DNA of 64,000 nucleotides from Pandoraea iniqua (GCF_902459685.1 NZ_CABPSF010000002.1:310001-374000); one strand, 5' to 3'; positions 39,718 to 48,417 are shown, counted from the first letter of the stretch. The notes: generated from the letters alone by a model not told the origin. Numbers and translations are program-made.

Positions 39718-39805
39718 GTTCTGGTCTGTCTGTGGGTGCCGGCCTGCGCGCCGGCACCGTTGTCATGGGGAATCGCTGCGTCGATTCGCGTCACGTCGAT
39801 TCGTG

Positions 39806-41203
39806 TCAGGCCGATGCGCCAGTGCCCGGGTGAAATTGGCCATGCCCCGGCGTGCCGACAATCTTGCCGTGGTCCATGACCGTCTCGCCGCGCACGATGG
39901 TGTAGACCGGCATACCCGTCGTACGAATGCCTTCCCACGCGGTGTACCCGGCTTTCGTGTGCATGTCGGCAACGGTAAACGTTTGCGTTTGCGCCATGTC
40001 GACGATGGTGAAATCGGCGTCGGCGCCACACTGGATGCGGCCTTTCTTCGGGTACTGGCCAAAGCGTTTGGCCGGCGCTTCGGCACAAAGGCGCGCGACA
40101 TCCTGAAGCGTCAACTTTCCTTCGTTCACGGCATTGAGCACCAGCGGAATGAATTCCTGCGCCCCCGTAATGCCCAGCGGGACCGAGAAGTTGTCCTGCC
40201 AGCCCGGTGTGATCTCTTCGAGTGTGTGAGGCGCATGCTCGCCGACCAGCATGTCGGCCGTGCCGTCGCGAACCGCCGCCCAATGACTCTCCGGCGCGTA
40301 TGCCCACGCATAGGCGCCCGGCCCCACCTTCTCCGCTTGTGCACGCGTCATGAACAGCGTCGCAGACTCCATCTCGCCGGAGATGTCCTGCCCCTGTGCC
40401 TTTGCCTGTCTCACCAGTTCGTTCGCCCCCGGCGGCATCACCCCCATGTGCAGAACGTGCAGACGAACACCGGTCAGCCGCGCGTAATAAATCGACGCTG
40501 CCAAGCCCGCCGCCATGCCGTGGCCATACATGTAACCGCGCTCGTACGCCTCCATGTAGTCACGATTGCTGGTCTTCCCCGGATTGATGTAATCGCGAAA
40601 CGTCAGGCGTTTGCACCACTCGCTATCGTCGTGATGTACGGCACAGATCAGCCCCTTGTCGGCGACCGCTTCGTACAGTTCATGCAGGATGCCGTGATCG
40701 ACCACGCCTAACTCGGAAATGTACGGATACACCTCTTTCACGTGCCGGGTGTTGAACACCTTGATGCCAATTGCCCCGGCCTCGGCCAGCGCCTCGACCG
40801 TCTTCGGATACAGACCTCCGCCGTACAACGCATAGTCGACCAGCGCTTTCGGCGCGATGGTTTCGCGCTTGAGCATGAACGACTCGAGTGTCGTCGGGTG
40901 CGGATCGTTGTTCGTCATGTCGATGCAGAACGTAATGCCGCCGGCTGCCGCGGCCGTCGTGCCCGACGTGAAATCCTCTTTGTACGTGTGCCCCGGCTCG
41001 CGAAAGTGGCAATGCACGTGCCACAGTCCGGGCAGCACATCCAGACCATTCGCGTCGATGGTACGCAGCGCCGGGGGCGTGTTCGCGTCGTCCGTCAACG
41101 CCACGATTTTCCCGCCCCGTATGCCGATGTTCAGCGTCGAGAACCCCTCTGGCGTGTGCACTCGGCCGCGCCTGATCACCAGGTCCATGGGTTGTTCGTT
41201 CAT
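39806..41203 (-). CDS. Dihydroorotase/allantoinase-like cyclic amidohydrolase
   Basis: The 465-residue protein has the metal-binding motif WHVHCHFREPGHTYKEDF (about 61-78), of the HxHxREPG type that defines dihydroorotases and allantoinases. The DNA-encoded strand GITFCIDMTNNDP follows, and later His/Asp ligands include AVHHDDSEW and the LVGEHAPHT segment. It probably opens a cyclic amide or hydantoin ring with zinc. It is not the pyrimidine-pathway PyrC by context: it is paired with an importer and faces a GntR regulator. The ATG at 41203 has GGAGATTGAG upstream. Confidence 0.85.
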   Translation of the reverse strand: MNEQPMDLVIRRGRVHTPEGFSTLNIGIRGGKIVALTDDANTPPALRTIDANGLDVLPGLWHVHCHFREPGHTYKEDFTSGTTAAAAGGITFCIDMTNNDPHPTTLESFMLKRETIAPKALVDYALYGGGLYPKTVEALAEAGAIGIKVFNTRHVKEVYPYISELGVVDHGILHELYEAVADKGLICAVHHDDSEWCKRLTFRDYINPGKTSNRDYMEAYERGYMYGHGMAAGLAASIYYARLTGVRLHVLHMGVMPPGANELVRQAKAQGQDISGEMESATLFMTRAQAEKVGPGAYAWAYAPESHWAAVRDGTADMLVGEHAPHTLEEITPGWQDNFSVPLGITGAQEFIPLVLNAVNEGKLTLQDVARLCAEAPAKRFGQYPKKGRIQCGADADFTIVDMAQTQTFTVADMHTKAGYTAWEGIRTTGMPVYTIVRGETVMDHGKIVGTPGHGQFHPGTGASA

Positions 41204-41228
41204 CTCAATCTCCAAAATACACAGTAAA

Positions 41229-41250
41229 TACACAACAAATTGTTTGTGTA
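41229..41250. promoter_or_regulatory. Candidate GntR operator between amidohydrolase and GntR genes
   Basis: An inverted repeat TACACAA-N8-TTGTGTA spans 41229-41250 in an AT-rich 115-bp divergent region. Partial copies of ACACA/TGTGT lie on both sides (ACACAG at 41219, TTGTGTC at 41269). Confidence 0.55.
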
Positions 41251-41318
41251 TAAAAATATTGTGTCAAGTGGGGATTGTTCGCTACACTGGCTGCCAATCG
41301 ATCACTTCCCGTCTCACC

Positions 41319-42092
41319 ATGCGCAAGAAAGCAGAGGCCGCTCAAGACGCGGCGACCAAACACGTCAAGGGTTCCGGGGCTTCCAAGGCCTATCAGTTGC
41401 TGCGCGATCGCATCGTTTCGCTCGAAATGCATCCCGGCGACGACATCGACGAGCAGGCGCTTGTCGATGAACTGGGCATTTCACGCACGCCGCTGCGCGA
41501 GGCGATGATTCGTCTGGCCGCAGAAGGGCTGATCTCGTTGCTGCCGAATCGGGGGGCGCGGGTGTCGTCGATGGACATCCCGCAGTTGCAGGAGCATCTG
41601 GAGGCGTTCGAGTTGACGCAACGCGCCACCACACGACTGGCGGCGCTACGGCGTACGCCCGCCGATCTGGTTCGCATCGAGGCACTGGTCGTCGCGTTCG
41701 AGCAAGCGCATGAGAAGGAAGACGTCAACGGCATGATCGATGGCAACTGGGAGTTGCATCTGGCCATCGGCAACGCCTGCGGCAATCGGGTGCTCGCCAA
41801 GATCTACACCAATCTGCTCACCGAGAATTTGCGGATCGCGCGGCTGGCGATGAGCTACGAGACGTTCCCGACGCAAGAGGCCCGGCAGGCGCATCTGAAC
41901 AGGATTCTGGAAGAACACCGCGAGATTCTGGACGCCATTCGCGTGCGGGACGCCGAGCGGGCGGACCAGCTCGCTGCCTCCCACACCAATCTCGCGCGCA
42001 AACGTGTGACCGAGTACATCTCGCTGAGTGCGCTGGGCAGCATGGCCGTGGGCACGCTGGCGAATGTCCCGGGGCTTACCGGAGGGATCTGA
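41319..42092 (+). CDS. GntR-family (FadR/FCD) regulator
   Basis: The 257-residue protein has an N-terminal winged helix (SKAYQLLRDRIVSLEMHPGDDIDEQALVDELGISRTPLREAMIRLAAEGLI, about 21-71) and an all-helical FCD effector domain. Metal/ligand-type residues follow in DGNWELHLAIGNACGN and EEHREILDAI. The ATG at 41319 is chosen over a much longer open frame that lies antisense to the amidohydrolase. Divergent from the amidohydrolase and directly followed by two co-transcribed genes. Confidence 0.9.
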   Translation: MRKKAEAAQDAATKHVKGSGASKAYQLLRDRIVSLEMHPGDDIDEQALVDELGISRTPLREAMIRLAAEGLISLLPNRGARVSSMDIPQLQEHLEAFELTQRATTRLAALRRTPADLVRIEALVVAFEQAHEKEDVNGMIDGNWELHLAIGNACGNRVLAKIYTNLLTENLRIARLAMSYETFPTQEARQAHLNRILEEHREILDAIRVRDAERADQLAASHTNLARKRVTEYISLSALGSMAVGTLANVPGLTGGI

Positions 42093-42093
42093 A

Positions 42094-42441
42094 ATGTGCG
42101 AAGTGTGCGCCGTCTTTGGCGTGAGTGAGCATTGGACGGACGCCGCCGACCCGATGGGCCAGCACTCCGTTGCCGCCGGCATTCTGGAAAACCGCAGCGA
42201 GCGCGCTCGCCGGCTGCGGCTGATCAACCGAATTCTGCGCCCGCACGGCTTGAAAGCCGAAGACTGGGACGGCGAATCGTACAGCGTGGAAGACGCCAGC
42301 GGCCGCCGTCAGCTGGCTTCCGACTTGTCGTCGCTATGGCGTGTTGCCGAGCGTCTGGGCCACTCCCTCATCGATCCTCTGGAGGGCGACTTCACGGTCG
42401 CGCAATCGTCATGGTCAGACTCGTACCGCGTCTCGAACTGA
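42094..42441 (+). CDS. Small Cys-containing protein of unknown function
   Basis: I do not recognise this 115-residue protein. It starts one base after the GntR stop and overlaps the CobW gene by 31 bases, so its translation is coupled at both ends. It begins MCEVCAVFGVSEHW, a CxxC pair followed by His, which could bind metal. The rest is Arg/Leu-rich helical with an acidic, Trp-containing C-terminal part. No signal peptide or membrane segment is visible. Its tight linkage with a CobW GTPase and a metal-dependent amidohydrolase suggests a role in metal insertion or sensing (inference). Confidence 0.75.
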   Translation: MCEVCAVFGVSEHWTDAADPMGQHSVAAGILENRSERARRLRLINRILRPHGLKAEDWDGESYSVEDASGRRQLASDLSSLWRVAERLGHSLIDPLEGDFTVAQSSWSDSYRVSN

Positions 42442-43415
42442 ATATCGTCACGGGCTTTCTCGGCAGTGGCAAAACCACACTGCTCAAGCGTTTTCTGGCG
42501 CAACGGCCGCCCGCCTCGACGTTGGTCATCATCAACGAGTTCGGGCGTGAGTCGATCGACGACCGGCTGACGTTGCACCTCAATTCGGAGATTTCGACCA
42601 TCGCCAACGGTTGCCTGTGCTGCACGGTACTCGACGATCTGCGCGAGACGCTGCTGAACGTGCTGACCCGTCGTGCGCGCGGTGAACTGCCCGAACTAGA
42701 GCGCATCATCATCGAGACCAGCGGTCTGGCCGACCCGGGCCCCATTCTGGGGACGGTGCTGTCGGATGAGAATCTCGACGAATACTTGCGCGTCGGCGCG
42801 TGCATCACGACGTTCGACGCCTTGGAAGGGATTGAGTCGCTGGCGCGATTTCCCGAAGCTGCGGCGCAACTTGCCGCCGCCGATCGGGTGGCCCTCACCA
42901 AGACAGATTTACTCGACGAGAGCCACCTGAGCACACTCGTCGACGCCGTGCGTGCCGTCAATCCGGCGTGCGCCATCATGACCAGCGAAGTGCCCGATCG
43001 GCTCTTTGCGCCGGGACAAGCCACGGCCATCGGTGAGGTCGTCCCTGCACGTCAGATGGGCGCGCATGTGCACACGAGTTCGGTGCAGAGCTTTTCTACC
43101 GCGCTCGACGCGTCGCTGGACTGGGCCACATTTTCGGTCTGGCTCACCGCGCTGCTCAACCGTCACGGCGACCGCATTCTGCGCTTCAAATCCGTGTTGT
43201 CGATACGCTCGACACCCGGGCAACTGGTGGTGCAGGGCGTGCGTCATCGCGTCTATCCGCCAAGCCATTTGCCACGAGTCGAAGGTGAATCGTCGACATC
43301 GCGGCTGGTGTTCATTACTGACGGACTCGATAAATCGCGCATCCTCGAATCACTGCACCGGTTTGCCGATGCCCGGCTGATCGACCCGGGTTTCAGTGCG
43401 CTGACGATGCAGTAA
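42411..43415 (+). CDS. CobW/G3E-family GTPase (putative metallochaperone)
   Basis: The 334-residue protein has the G3E P-loop GFLGSGKTTLL (about 15-25), the family's metal motif CLCCT (about 68-72), and the Walker B region ETSGLADPGPI (about 103-113). Its C-terminal CobW_C domain covers about 240-330. Such GTPases deliver zinc or other metals to client enzymes. The neighbouring dihydroorotase-like enzyme is a plausible client. The ATG at 42411 lies 7 codons before the P-loop strand and no better start is seen. Confidence 0.9.
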   Translation: MVRLVPRLELNIVTGFLGSGKTTLLKRFLAQRPPASTLVIINEFGRESIDDRLTLHLNSEISTIANGCLCCTVLDDLRETLLNVLTRRARGELPELERIIIETSGLADPGPILGTVLSDENLDEYLRVGACITTFDALEGIESLARFPEAAAQLAAADRVALTKTDLLDESHLSTLVDAVRAVNPACAIMTSEVPDRLFAPGQATAIGEVVPARQMGAHVHTSSVQSFSTALDASLDWATFSVWLTALLNRHGDRILRFKSVLSIRSTPGQLVVQGVRHRVYPPSHLPRVEGESSTSRLVFITDGLDKSRILESLHRFADARLIDPGFSALTMQ

Positions 43416-43474
43416 CGACGCGCGGCGATCGGCGAAACCTGATGCGCGTCCGGCGTTGGCGGCCCCGACCCATT

Positions 43475-44380
43475 TCAGGAAATGCGCATCATGTCGATGA
43501 GCGCACGCAGGCCACTCGCCACGTGCCGCCGGCTCGGATAGTAGAGACACAGCCCGGGCATGACCGGGCACCAATCGGCAAGTACGCGCTCGAGACGGCC
43601 ATCGGCCAGTGCGTGTTCGGCGAGGTGATCCGGGACAAAAGCGATGCCGATACCGTCGAGCGCTGCGCTCACCATGAGCGGCTGATGGTTCAGCGTTAGC
43701 GGGCCGGTGACGTTCACGGTTTCAACTACACCCTTGCGCTCGAACTCCCATCGGTAGATGGCGCCGCTATCGAAGCGAAAACGGATGCAGTCGTGTCGAT
43801 AGAGGTCTTGCGGCACTTTGGGGCGGCCACGCGAAGCGAAATACGCCGGAGACCCGACGACCGCAAACGTGACCGGCCCCGACACCTGAACGGCCACCAT
43901 GTCCTGCGGCACCGCTTCGGTAAGCCGGATGCCGGCATCGAAACCGCCCGCGACGATGTCGCTGAGTTTTCCGTCCGTCACGATATCGAGATGCATCTTC
44001 GGATACTCGCGCAGAAAGCGTGCGAGCACCGGCTTCAACACCATATCGATTGCTCCCTCGCTCGCATTGATACGTACCGTTCCGCTCGGTTCGTCGCGCA
44101 GCCCTTCGACGCTCTGCATCGCCTCTGCCACCGAGAAAATCGCGGGGCGAAGTTTGTCGGCGAGGCGCGCGCCGGCGTCCGTCAGCGACACACTGCGCGT
44201 GGTGCGATGGAACAAGCGAACCCCGAGCCGTTGCTCAAGGTTTTTCACCGAGTGACTGACCGCCGATGGCGTGATGTCGAGTTCGATCGACGCCGTTCGA
44301 AAACTGAGGTGCGTGGCCACCGCCAGAAACACGTTGAGCGAGAAGATGTCGGCGCTTCTCAATTGATGAACAGTGCTCAT
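43475..44380 (-). CDS. LysR-family regulator
   Basis: This full-length, 301-residue protein has the helix-turn-helix FLAVATHLSFRTASIELDITPSAVSHSVKNLEQRLGVRLF at about 17-55 and a complete effector domain typical of the AaeR/DmlR-like group (LSDIVAGGFDAGIRL, about 138-152). It is divergent from the alcohol dehydrogenase gene, the likely target, and converges with the CobW gene. Confidence 0.92.
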   Translation of the reverse strand: MSTVHQLRSADIFSLNVFLAVATHLSFRTASIELDITPSAVSHSVKNLEQRLGVRLFHRTTRSVSLTDAGARLADKLRPAIFSVAEAMQSVEGLRDEPSGTVRINASEGAIDMVLKPVLARFLREYPKMHLDIVTDGKLSDIVAGGFDAGIRLTEAVPQDMVAVQVSGPVTFAVVGSPAYFASRGRPKVPQDLYRHDCIRFRFDSGAIYRWEFERKGVVETVNVTGPLTLNHQPLMVSAALDGIGIAFVPDHLAEHALADGRLERVLADWCPVMPGLCLYYPSRRHVASGLRALIDMMRIS

Positions 44381-44507
44381 GTTTGTATCAAGATTGGCGA
44401 GATTGTAATAATAATGCGTCCTTTTTAGACTGGGCTGGTTTCTCGGCGCTACGTAATCACCGACCGCCGACCACTCGCCGCAATTCAGGTCGAACAAGGA
44501 GCCAGCA

Positions 44508-45551
44508 ATGAAGATGAAGGCAGTCGTGATGACGGGGGCCAATCGGCCATGGGAGCTGTGGGAAGTTCCGGTCCCGAAGGCGGAGCCGGGGCAGGTGTTG
44601 GTCAAGGTTCATGCATCGGGGATGTGCTACACCGATGTGTGGTCGACGCAAGGTTATGGCGGCGACATCTACCCGCAGACGCCCGGTCACGAAGTCGTTG
44701 GCGAGATTGTCGAAGTGGGCGCCGGTGTACACACGCGACGCGTCGGTGACCGAATCGGCACGACGTGGGTGCAGTCCGCGTGCGGCCGCTGTCCGTATTG
44801 CCGGGAGAGTCGTCCACTGTCCGGGCAAACGGCGATGAATTGCGATGCCCCGCGCACCACCGGCTTCGCGTCCCAAGGTGGGCACGCGGAATACATCGCC
44901 GTGGCCGCAGAAGGGACCGTACTGTTACCCGATGCGCTGCCATACGTGGATGCTGCGCCGATGATGTGCGCCGGCTACACCACGTGGAGCGGGCTCAGAG
45001 ATGCCGCGCCACAACCGCATGAAAAAGTCGCTGTGCTCGGCATTGGTGGCTTAGGGCACGTGGCCTTGCAACTGTCGAGCGCGTGCGGGTTCGAGACGAT
45101 TGCGATCACACATTCGGCGGACAAACACGCGTTGGCAACGCAGTTGGGCGCGCAACACGTCGTTGCCAGCGGCGCAGAACTTCGCGATATCGGCGGGGCA
45201 GATGTGCTGCTGGTGACCTCCAACGATTTCGGCTCGGCAGAGGAAGCCATGGCGGGCTTGCGTGTTGACGGTCGCGTCGTGCTTTGCGGATTGGATTTCA
45301 GCCGGCCATTCTCGATCTCGTCCGCAGGCAAGCCATTCCACATGATGCGCCAACGAGTCGTCGGCTCCACGCATGGGGGATTGCGATATTTGAGCGAGGT
45401 ACTCGATCTCGCCGCCAACGGAAAAGTGAAGCCCATCGTCGAGACGTTTGCGCTTGAGCAGGCGACCGAAGCGTACGACCGTCTCGCGACGGGGAAGATG
45501 CGCTTTCGCGGCGTATTCACGCCCTCGGCAATCCATAGCGATCAAGGATGA
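44508..45551 (+). CDS. Zinc-dependent alcohol dehydrogenase with altered structural-zinc loop
   Basis: The 347-residue MDR protein has the catalytic zinc ligands in GMCYTDVW (Cys about 40) and PGHEVVG (His about 61), and GIGGLGHVALQL for NAD (about 175-186). The structural zinc site is unusual: the first three Cys fit CGRCPYC (about 92-98), but the fourth follows after 13 residues (RESRPLSGQTAMN-C) instead of the usual 7. It may bind zinc with a longer loop. Regulated presumably by the divergent LysR. A small exported protein is encoded 5 bases downstream. Confidence 0.9.
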   Translation: MKMKAVVMTGANRPWELWEVPVPKAEPGQVLVKVHASGMCYTDVWSTQGYGGDIYPQTPGHEVVGEIVEVGAGVHTRRVGDRIGTTWVQSACGRCPYCRESRPLSGQTAMNCDAPRTTGFASQGGHAEYIAVAAEGTVLLPDALPYVDAAPMMCAGYTTWSGLRDAAPQPHEKVAVLGIGGLGHVALQLSSACGFETIAITHSADKHALATQLGAQHVVASGAELRDIGGADVLLVTSNDFGSAEEAMAGLRVDGRVVLCGLDFSRPFSISSAGKPFHMMRQRVVGSTHGGLRYLSEVLDLAANGKVKPIVETFALEQATEAYDRLATGKMRFRGVFTPSAIHSDQG

Positions 45552-45556
45552 GCGTC

Positions 45557-45895
45557 ATGAAAATACTGACGGCTCCCCTGTGTTGCGCTGCCGTGTCGGT
45601 GCTGCCGACGCTTGCTTTCGCGGCAGACTTTTCGATTCGAAACGATCCGGATACGCGAGTCAGCTTCGTCGTAGAGTGCCGCGACCGATCCGGAAAATCC
45701 GGGTCGAATGAAATTACCTTGCAGCCGGGTCAGCGAATGGACATCGGCGACCCCGGATGCAGAACGTTCACGGCATCGATATCCACCGACAACGGGACGA
45801 GGAGCGGGCGCATCAAGACCTACACATTGGATGCCGGACACTCCTACTACGTATTCTGGAATGACCGGTATTGGGATATTGCGGAAGAGGAGTGA
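45557..45895 (+). CDS. Small exported protein of unknown function
   Basis: The 112-residue product has a clear signal peptide (MKILTAPLCCAAVSVLPTLA..., cleavage near residue 22). The mature ~90-residue, beta-rich domain has two Cys (VECRD and DPGCRT) likely to form a disulphide. AAGGA lies 8 bases before the ATG at 45557, which is why the earlier ATG at 45548 was not chosen. It probably shares a transcript with the alcohol dehydrogenase. I do not recognise the family. Confidence 0.75.
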   Translation: MKILTAPLCCAAVSVLPTLAFAADFSIRNDPDTRVSFVVECRDRSGKSGSNEITLQPGQRMDIGDPGCRTFTASISTDNGTRSGRIKTYTLDAGHSYYVFWNDRYWDIAEEE

Positions 45896-45903
45896 TGTCT
45901 CGC

Positions 45904-46545
45904 TCATGCGCTCGCGCGATTCACATCCACGCAGCAGACGATGGCGTCCACGCCGCCATCGTGCTCGCTCAGATAGACATGCCCCACGCCACTGTCGAAA
46001 TACAGACTATCTCCCGGCGCCAGACGGAATTCGCTGCCATTTTCAAACTGCAAAAGCAAGCTGCCCGATAAAACAAAAACAAACTCTTCGCCCTCGTGGC
46101 GAATGTAATCGGGAAAATCTTCCAGCTTGCGCGCTCGAATGTGGGCGCGCATCGGCACCATGCGTTTGTGGGCAAGATCCGAGGCGATCATGCCGTAGCG
46201 ATAGTTGGGTGTTTCGTATATCGCCTGCTTTCCCGCTTCGGTGAAGCATGGGCGGATCCCTTCGGCGGGTTCGGCGTTGCCTTGCCCGAAGAGGGTGGCG
46301 TAATCCAGACCAAGGGCAGATGCCAGTGCGCCAAACTTATCGTAGGTGAGGGCAATGTCGCCGCGCTCTGCCTTCGAGATCGTCGATACCGCAACGCCTG
46401 AGCGCTCGCTCAACGCCTTGAGTGTCAGCCCGTTCGCCTTGCGCGCATTTCGCAATCGTGCACCCACGGTTTCGTGACTGACTTGGCTATCGCTGCGTTT
46501 CTGTTTGCCTGCCGAAGCGGGCTTCTTTCGTGTCGATGGCGTCAT
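45904..46545 (-). CDS. XRE-family regulator with C-terminal cupin domain
   Basis: The 213-residue protein has a basic N-terminus and an XRE helix-turn-helix (VGARLRNARKANGLTLKALSERSGVAVSTISKAERG, about 28-63). Its C-terminal cupin (about 130-205) shows the HEGEEFVFVLSGSLLLQF and PGDSLYFDSGVGH motifs. Such HTH-cupin proteins sense small metabolites of amino-acid, polyamine or phosphonate breakdown. A GTG at 46563 would add six residues. It is divergent from RidA/DadA-like genes, whose promoter carries two palindromes that are its likely operators. Confidence 0.9.
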   Translation of the reverse strand: MTPSTRKKPASAGKQKRSDSQVSHETVGARLRNARKANGLTLKALSERSGVAVSTISKAERGDIALTYDKFGALASALGLDYATLFGQGNAEPAEGIRPCFTEAGKQAIYETPNYRYGMIASDLAHKRMVPMRAHIRARKLEDFPDYIRHEGEEFVFVLSGSLLLQFENGSEFRLAPGDSLYFDSGVGHVYLSEHDGGVDAIVCCVDVNRASA

Positions 46546-46622
46546 AGGGCTGATATAGGCCACGCGTGACCCGGCGATGCGAACCGGCCCTGCATAGCTG
46601 ATGGTGTCAATCTCTCAGTGTT

Positions 46623-46660
46623 TTCTCGTATACGAGAATTAAAATTCTCATATATGATAA
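46623..46660. promoter_or_regulatory. Paired operator palindromes for the XRE-cupin regulator
   Basis: A perfect 16-bp palindrome TTCTCGTATACGAGAA (46623-46638) is followed 22 bp later, start to start, by a degenerate copy TTCTCATATATGATAA (46645-46660). The two-turn spacing fits cooperative binding of two XRE dimers. Confidence 0.7.
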
Positions 46661-46743
46661 CCGGAATAGCCACAGACACCTTGAGTCGGCGTTGACGGCC
46701 GCATCGTCATTCACCGCATCGTCACTTTTTTCCGAGTCCAACA

Positions 46744-47097
46744 ATGAAGAAAGAAATCACGCGTTTGCAAACGAATGCCCGTATGAGTCAGGTGGTCGTT
46801 GCTGGTGGTGTTGTCTATCTGGCCGGTCAGGTGCCGATGACGGAGCACGCCACGATTACCGAGCAGACGATCGAAGTCCTGAAGCAAATCGATGCGCTAC
46901 TCGCGTCGGCAGGCGTGGACAAAACCCATCTTCTCACGGCGAATATCTGGCTTTCCGATGCGCGTTATTTCGATGAATTCAACCGCATATGGGATGTTTG
47001 GATTCCTGAAGGAAATGCACCCGCGCGCGCGTGCGTTCAGTCGCCACTGATGCGAGCGGGTTTCGACGTAGAAATTGCCGTGACGGCGTTGGCCTAG
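46744..47097 (+). CDS. RidA-family enamine/imine deaminase
   Basis: The 117-residue protein has the RidA fold. GGVVYLAGQVP comes early, and the C-terminal catalytic Arg lies in PARACVQSPLM (about 97-107), the family's ARxxV/AxxxL motif. RidA hydrolyses reactive enamine/imine products of amino-acid oxidation or dehydration. The next gene, one base later, encodes a DadA-like oxidase that makes such imines, so the pair makes biochemical sense. Confidence 0.92.
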   Translation: MKKEITRLQTNARMSQVVVAGGVVYLAGQVPMTEHATITEQTIEVLKQIDALLASAGVDKTHLLTANIWLSDARYFDEFNRIWDVWIPEGNAPARACVQSPLMRAGFDVEIAVTALA

Positions 47098-47098
47098 C

Positions 47099-48331
47099 AT
47101 GAAATACGACGTTCTCGTACTCGGCGCGGGGATCGTCGGCACGTCGACGGCGATCCATCTTCAGCGCCGTGGTCTGACTACTGCACTTATCGACCGTGAG
47201 GCGCCGGGCCGGGAAACATCGTTTGGCAACGCCGGATTGATACAGCGTGAAGGCGTGTATCCCTACGCGTTTCCTCGGCATTTCGGTGCGTTGCTTCACT
47301 ACGCGCGCAATCGATCGACGGACGTGCGCTATCATCCGTCGGCGCTGCCGGGCGTTGCTTCGTTTCTCGCGCGCTACTGGCATCACTCAGCGCCACATCG
47401 CCATGCTCGCATCGCCCGTCATTACAGCACCCTGATCGAGCATTGCGTGACTGAGCACAAGACACTCATCAGCCTTGCGGGCGCCGATGATCTGCTACGT
47501 GACGGCGGGTGGCTCAAGGTCTTCCATCAACGTGCTGCACTCGACGCCGCTCATCTTGAAGCCGAGCGGTGGCAACGTGAGTACGACGTGCCCTTCGAAC
47601 GGCTCGAAGCGACGCAGCTTCAGCGCGATGAGCCGTCGCTCTCGACGTCCCTCGCAGGTGCCATTCGACATACTGCCTCGAGTTCGATACGCGATCCGGG
47701 TGAGTTGGTGACTCGTTTTGCGCAGTACTTTACGTCGATAGGCGGGCGCATCATTCGCGGCGACGCAACGACGCTGACTCCCCACTGGCGCGTACAGACG
47801 GCAGAAGGTGACATTGAAGGCCGGCGCGCCGTCGTTGCCATGGGGCCGTGGTCCGATACGATCACGAAAGCGCTGGGTTACCGGCTGCCGCTGATGGTCA
47901 AGCGCGGCTATCACCGGCATTTTCTGCCCGAGTCCGGCGCAAGCTTGAATCAACCGGTACTGGATGCCGAAAGCGGATTCCTGATCGCACCGATGCGTCA
48001 GGGCATTCGTCTGACCACGGGCGTCGAACTCGCGCTACGCGACGCGCGTCGGACACCGGTGCAGCTCGCGGCAGTCGAGCCGCTGGCGAGACGTTTGTTC
48101 CCATTGGGAGCGCCGGTCGAACCGACCCCATGGATGGGCTGCCGCCCTTGCACGCCCGACATGCTGCCGATCATCGGCCCGGCGCCCGGGCATCGCGACC
48201 TCTGGTTCGCCTTCGGTCATGCCCACCATGGCCTGACGCTCGGTCCTGTGACAGGACGTTTAATTGCCGAGATGCTCACCGGCACACCGGCGTTGGTCGA
48301 CCCGTCACCATTTCGTGCTGACCGATTCTGA
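47099..48331 (+). CDS. FAD-dependent D-amino-acid dehydrogenase-like oxidoreductase (DadA/DAO family)
   Basis: The 410-residue protein has an N-terminal dinucleotide-binding motif VLVLGAGIVGTSTAIHLQRRG (about 4-24), the FGNAGLIQ segment typical of DadA (about 41-48), and the C-terminal GWMGCRP-like/FGHAHHGLTLGPVTGRL FAD motif (about 370-388). DadA enzymes oxidise D-amino acids to 2-imino acids in the membrane. Coupled to RidA at one base. The exact amino acid is unknown. Confidence 0.88.
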   Translation: MKYDVLVLGAGIVGTSTAIHLQRRGLTTALIDREAPGRETSFGNAGLIQREGVYPYAFPRHFGALLHYARNRSTDVRYHPSALPGVASFLARYWHHSAPHRHARIARHYSTLIEHCVTEHKTLISLAGADDLLRDGGWLKVFHQRAALDAAHLEAERWQREYDVPFERLEATQLQRDEPSLSTSLAGAIRHTASSSIRDPGELVTRFAQYFTSIGGRIIRGDATTLTPHWRVQTAEGDIEGRRAVVAMGPWSDTITKALGYRLPLMVKRGYHRHFLPESGASLNQPVLDAESGFLIAPMRQGIRLTTGVELALRDARRTPVQLAAVEPLARRLFPLGAPVEPTPWMGCRPCTPDMLPIIGPAPGHRDLWFAFGHAHHGLTLGPVTGRLIAEMLTGTPALVDPSPFRADRF

Positions 48332-48391
48332 CTTTGTGCAGCACCGTTCCCCTCGTTCGAGACATGCCTCCGCCCTGCGGCGCTTCAGACG

Positions 48392-48417
48392 AAAAAAAGC
48401 CCTTCGATAAGAAGGGC
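48392..48417 (-). terminator. Rho-independent terminator of the M81 gene
   Basis: On the minus strand, GCCCTTC/GAAGGGC with a 5-base loop is followed by seven T. It lies about 75 bases after the M81 stop and also ends the space behind the DadA-like gene. Confidence 0.85.
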
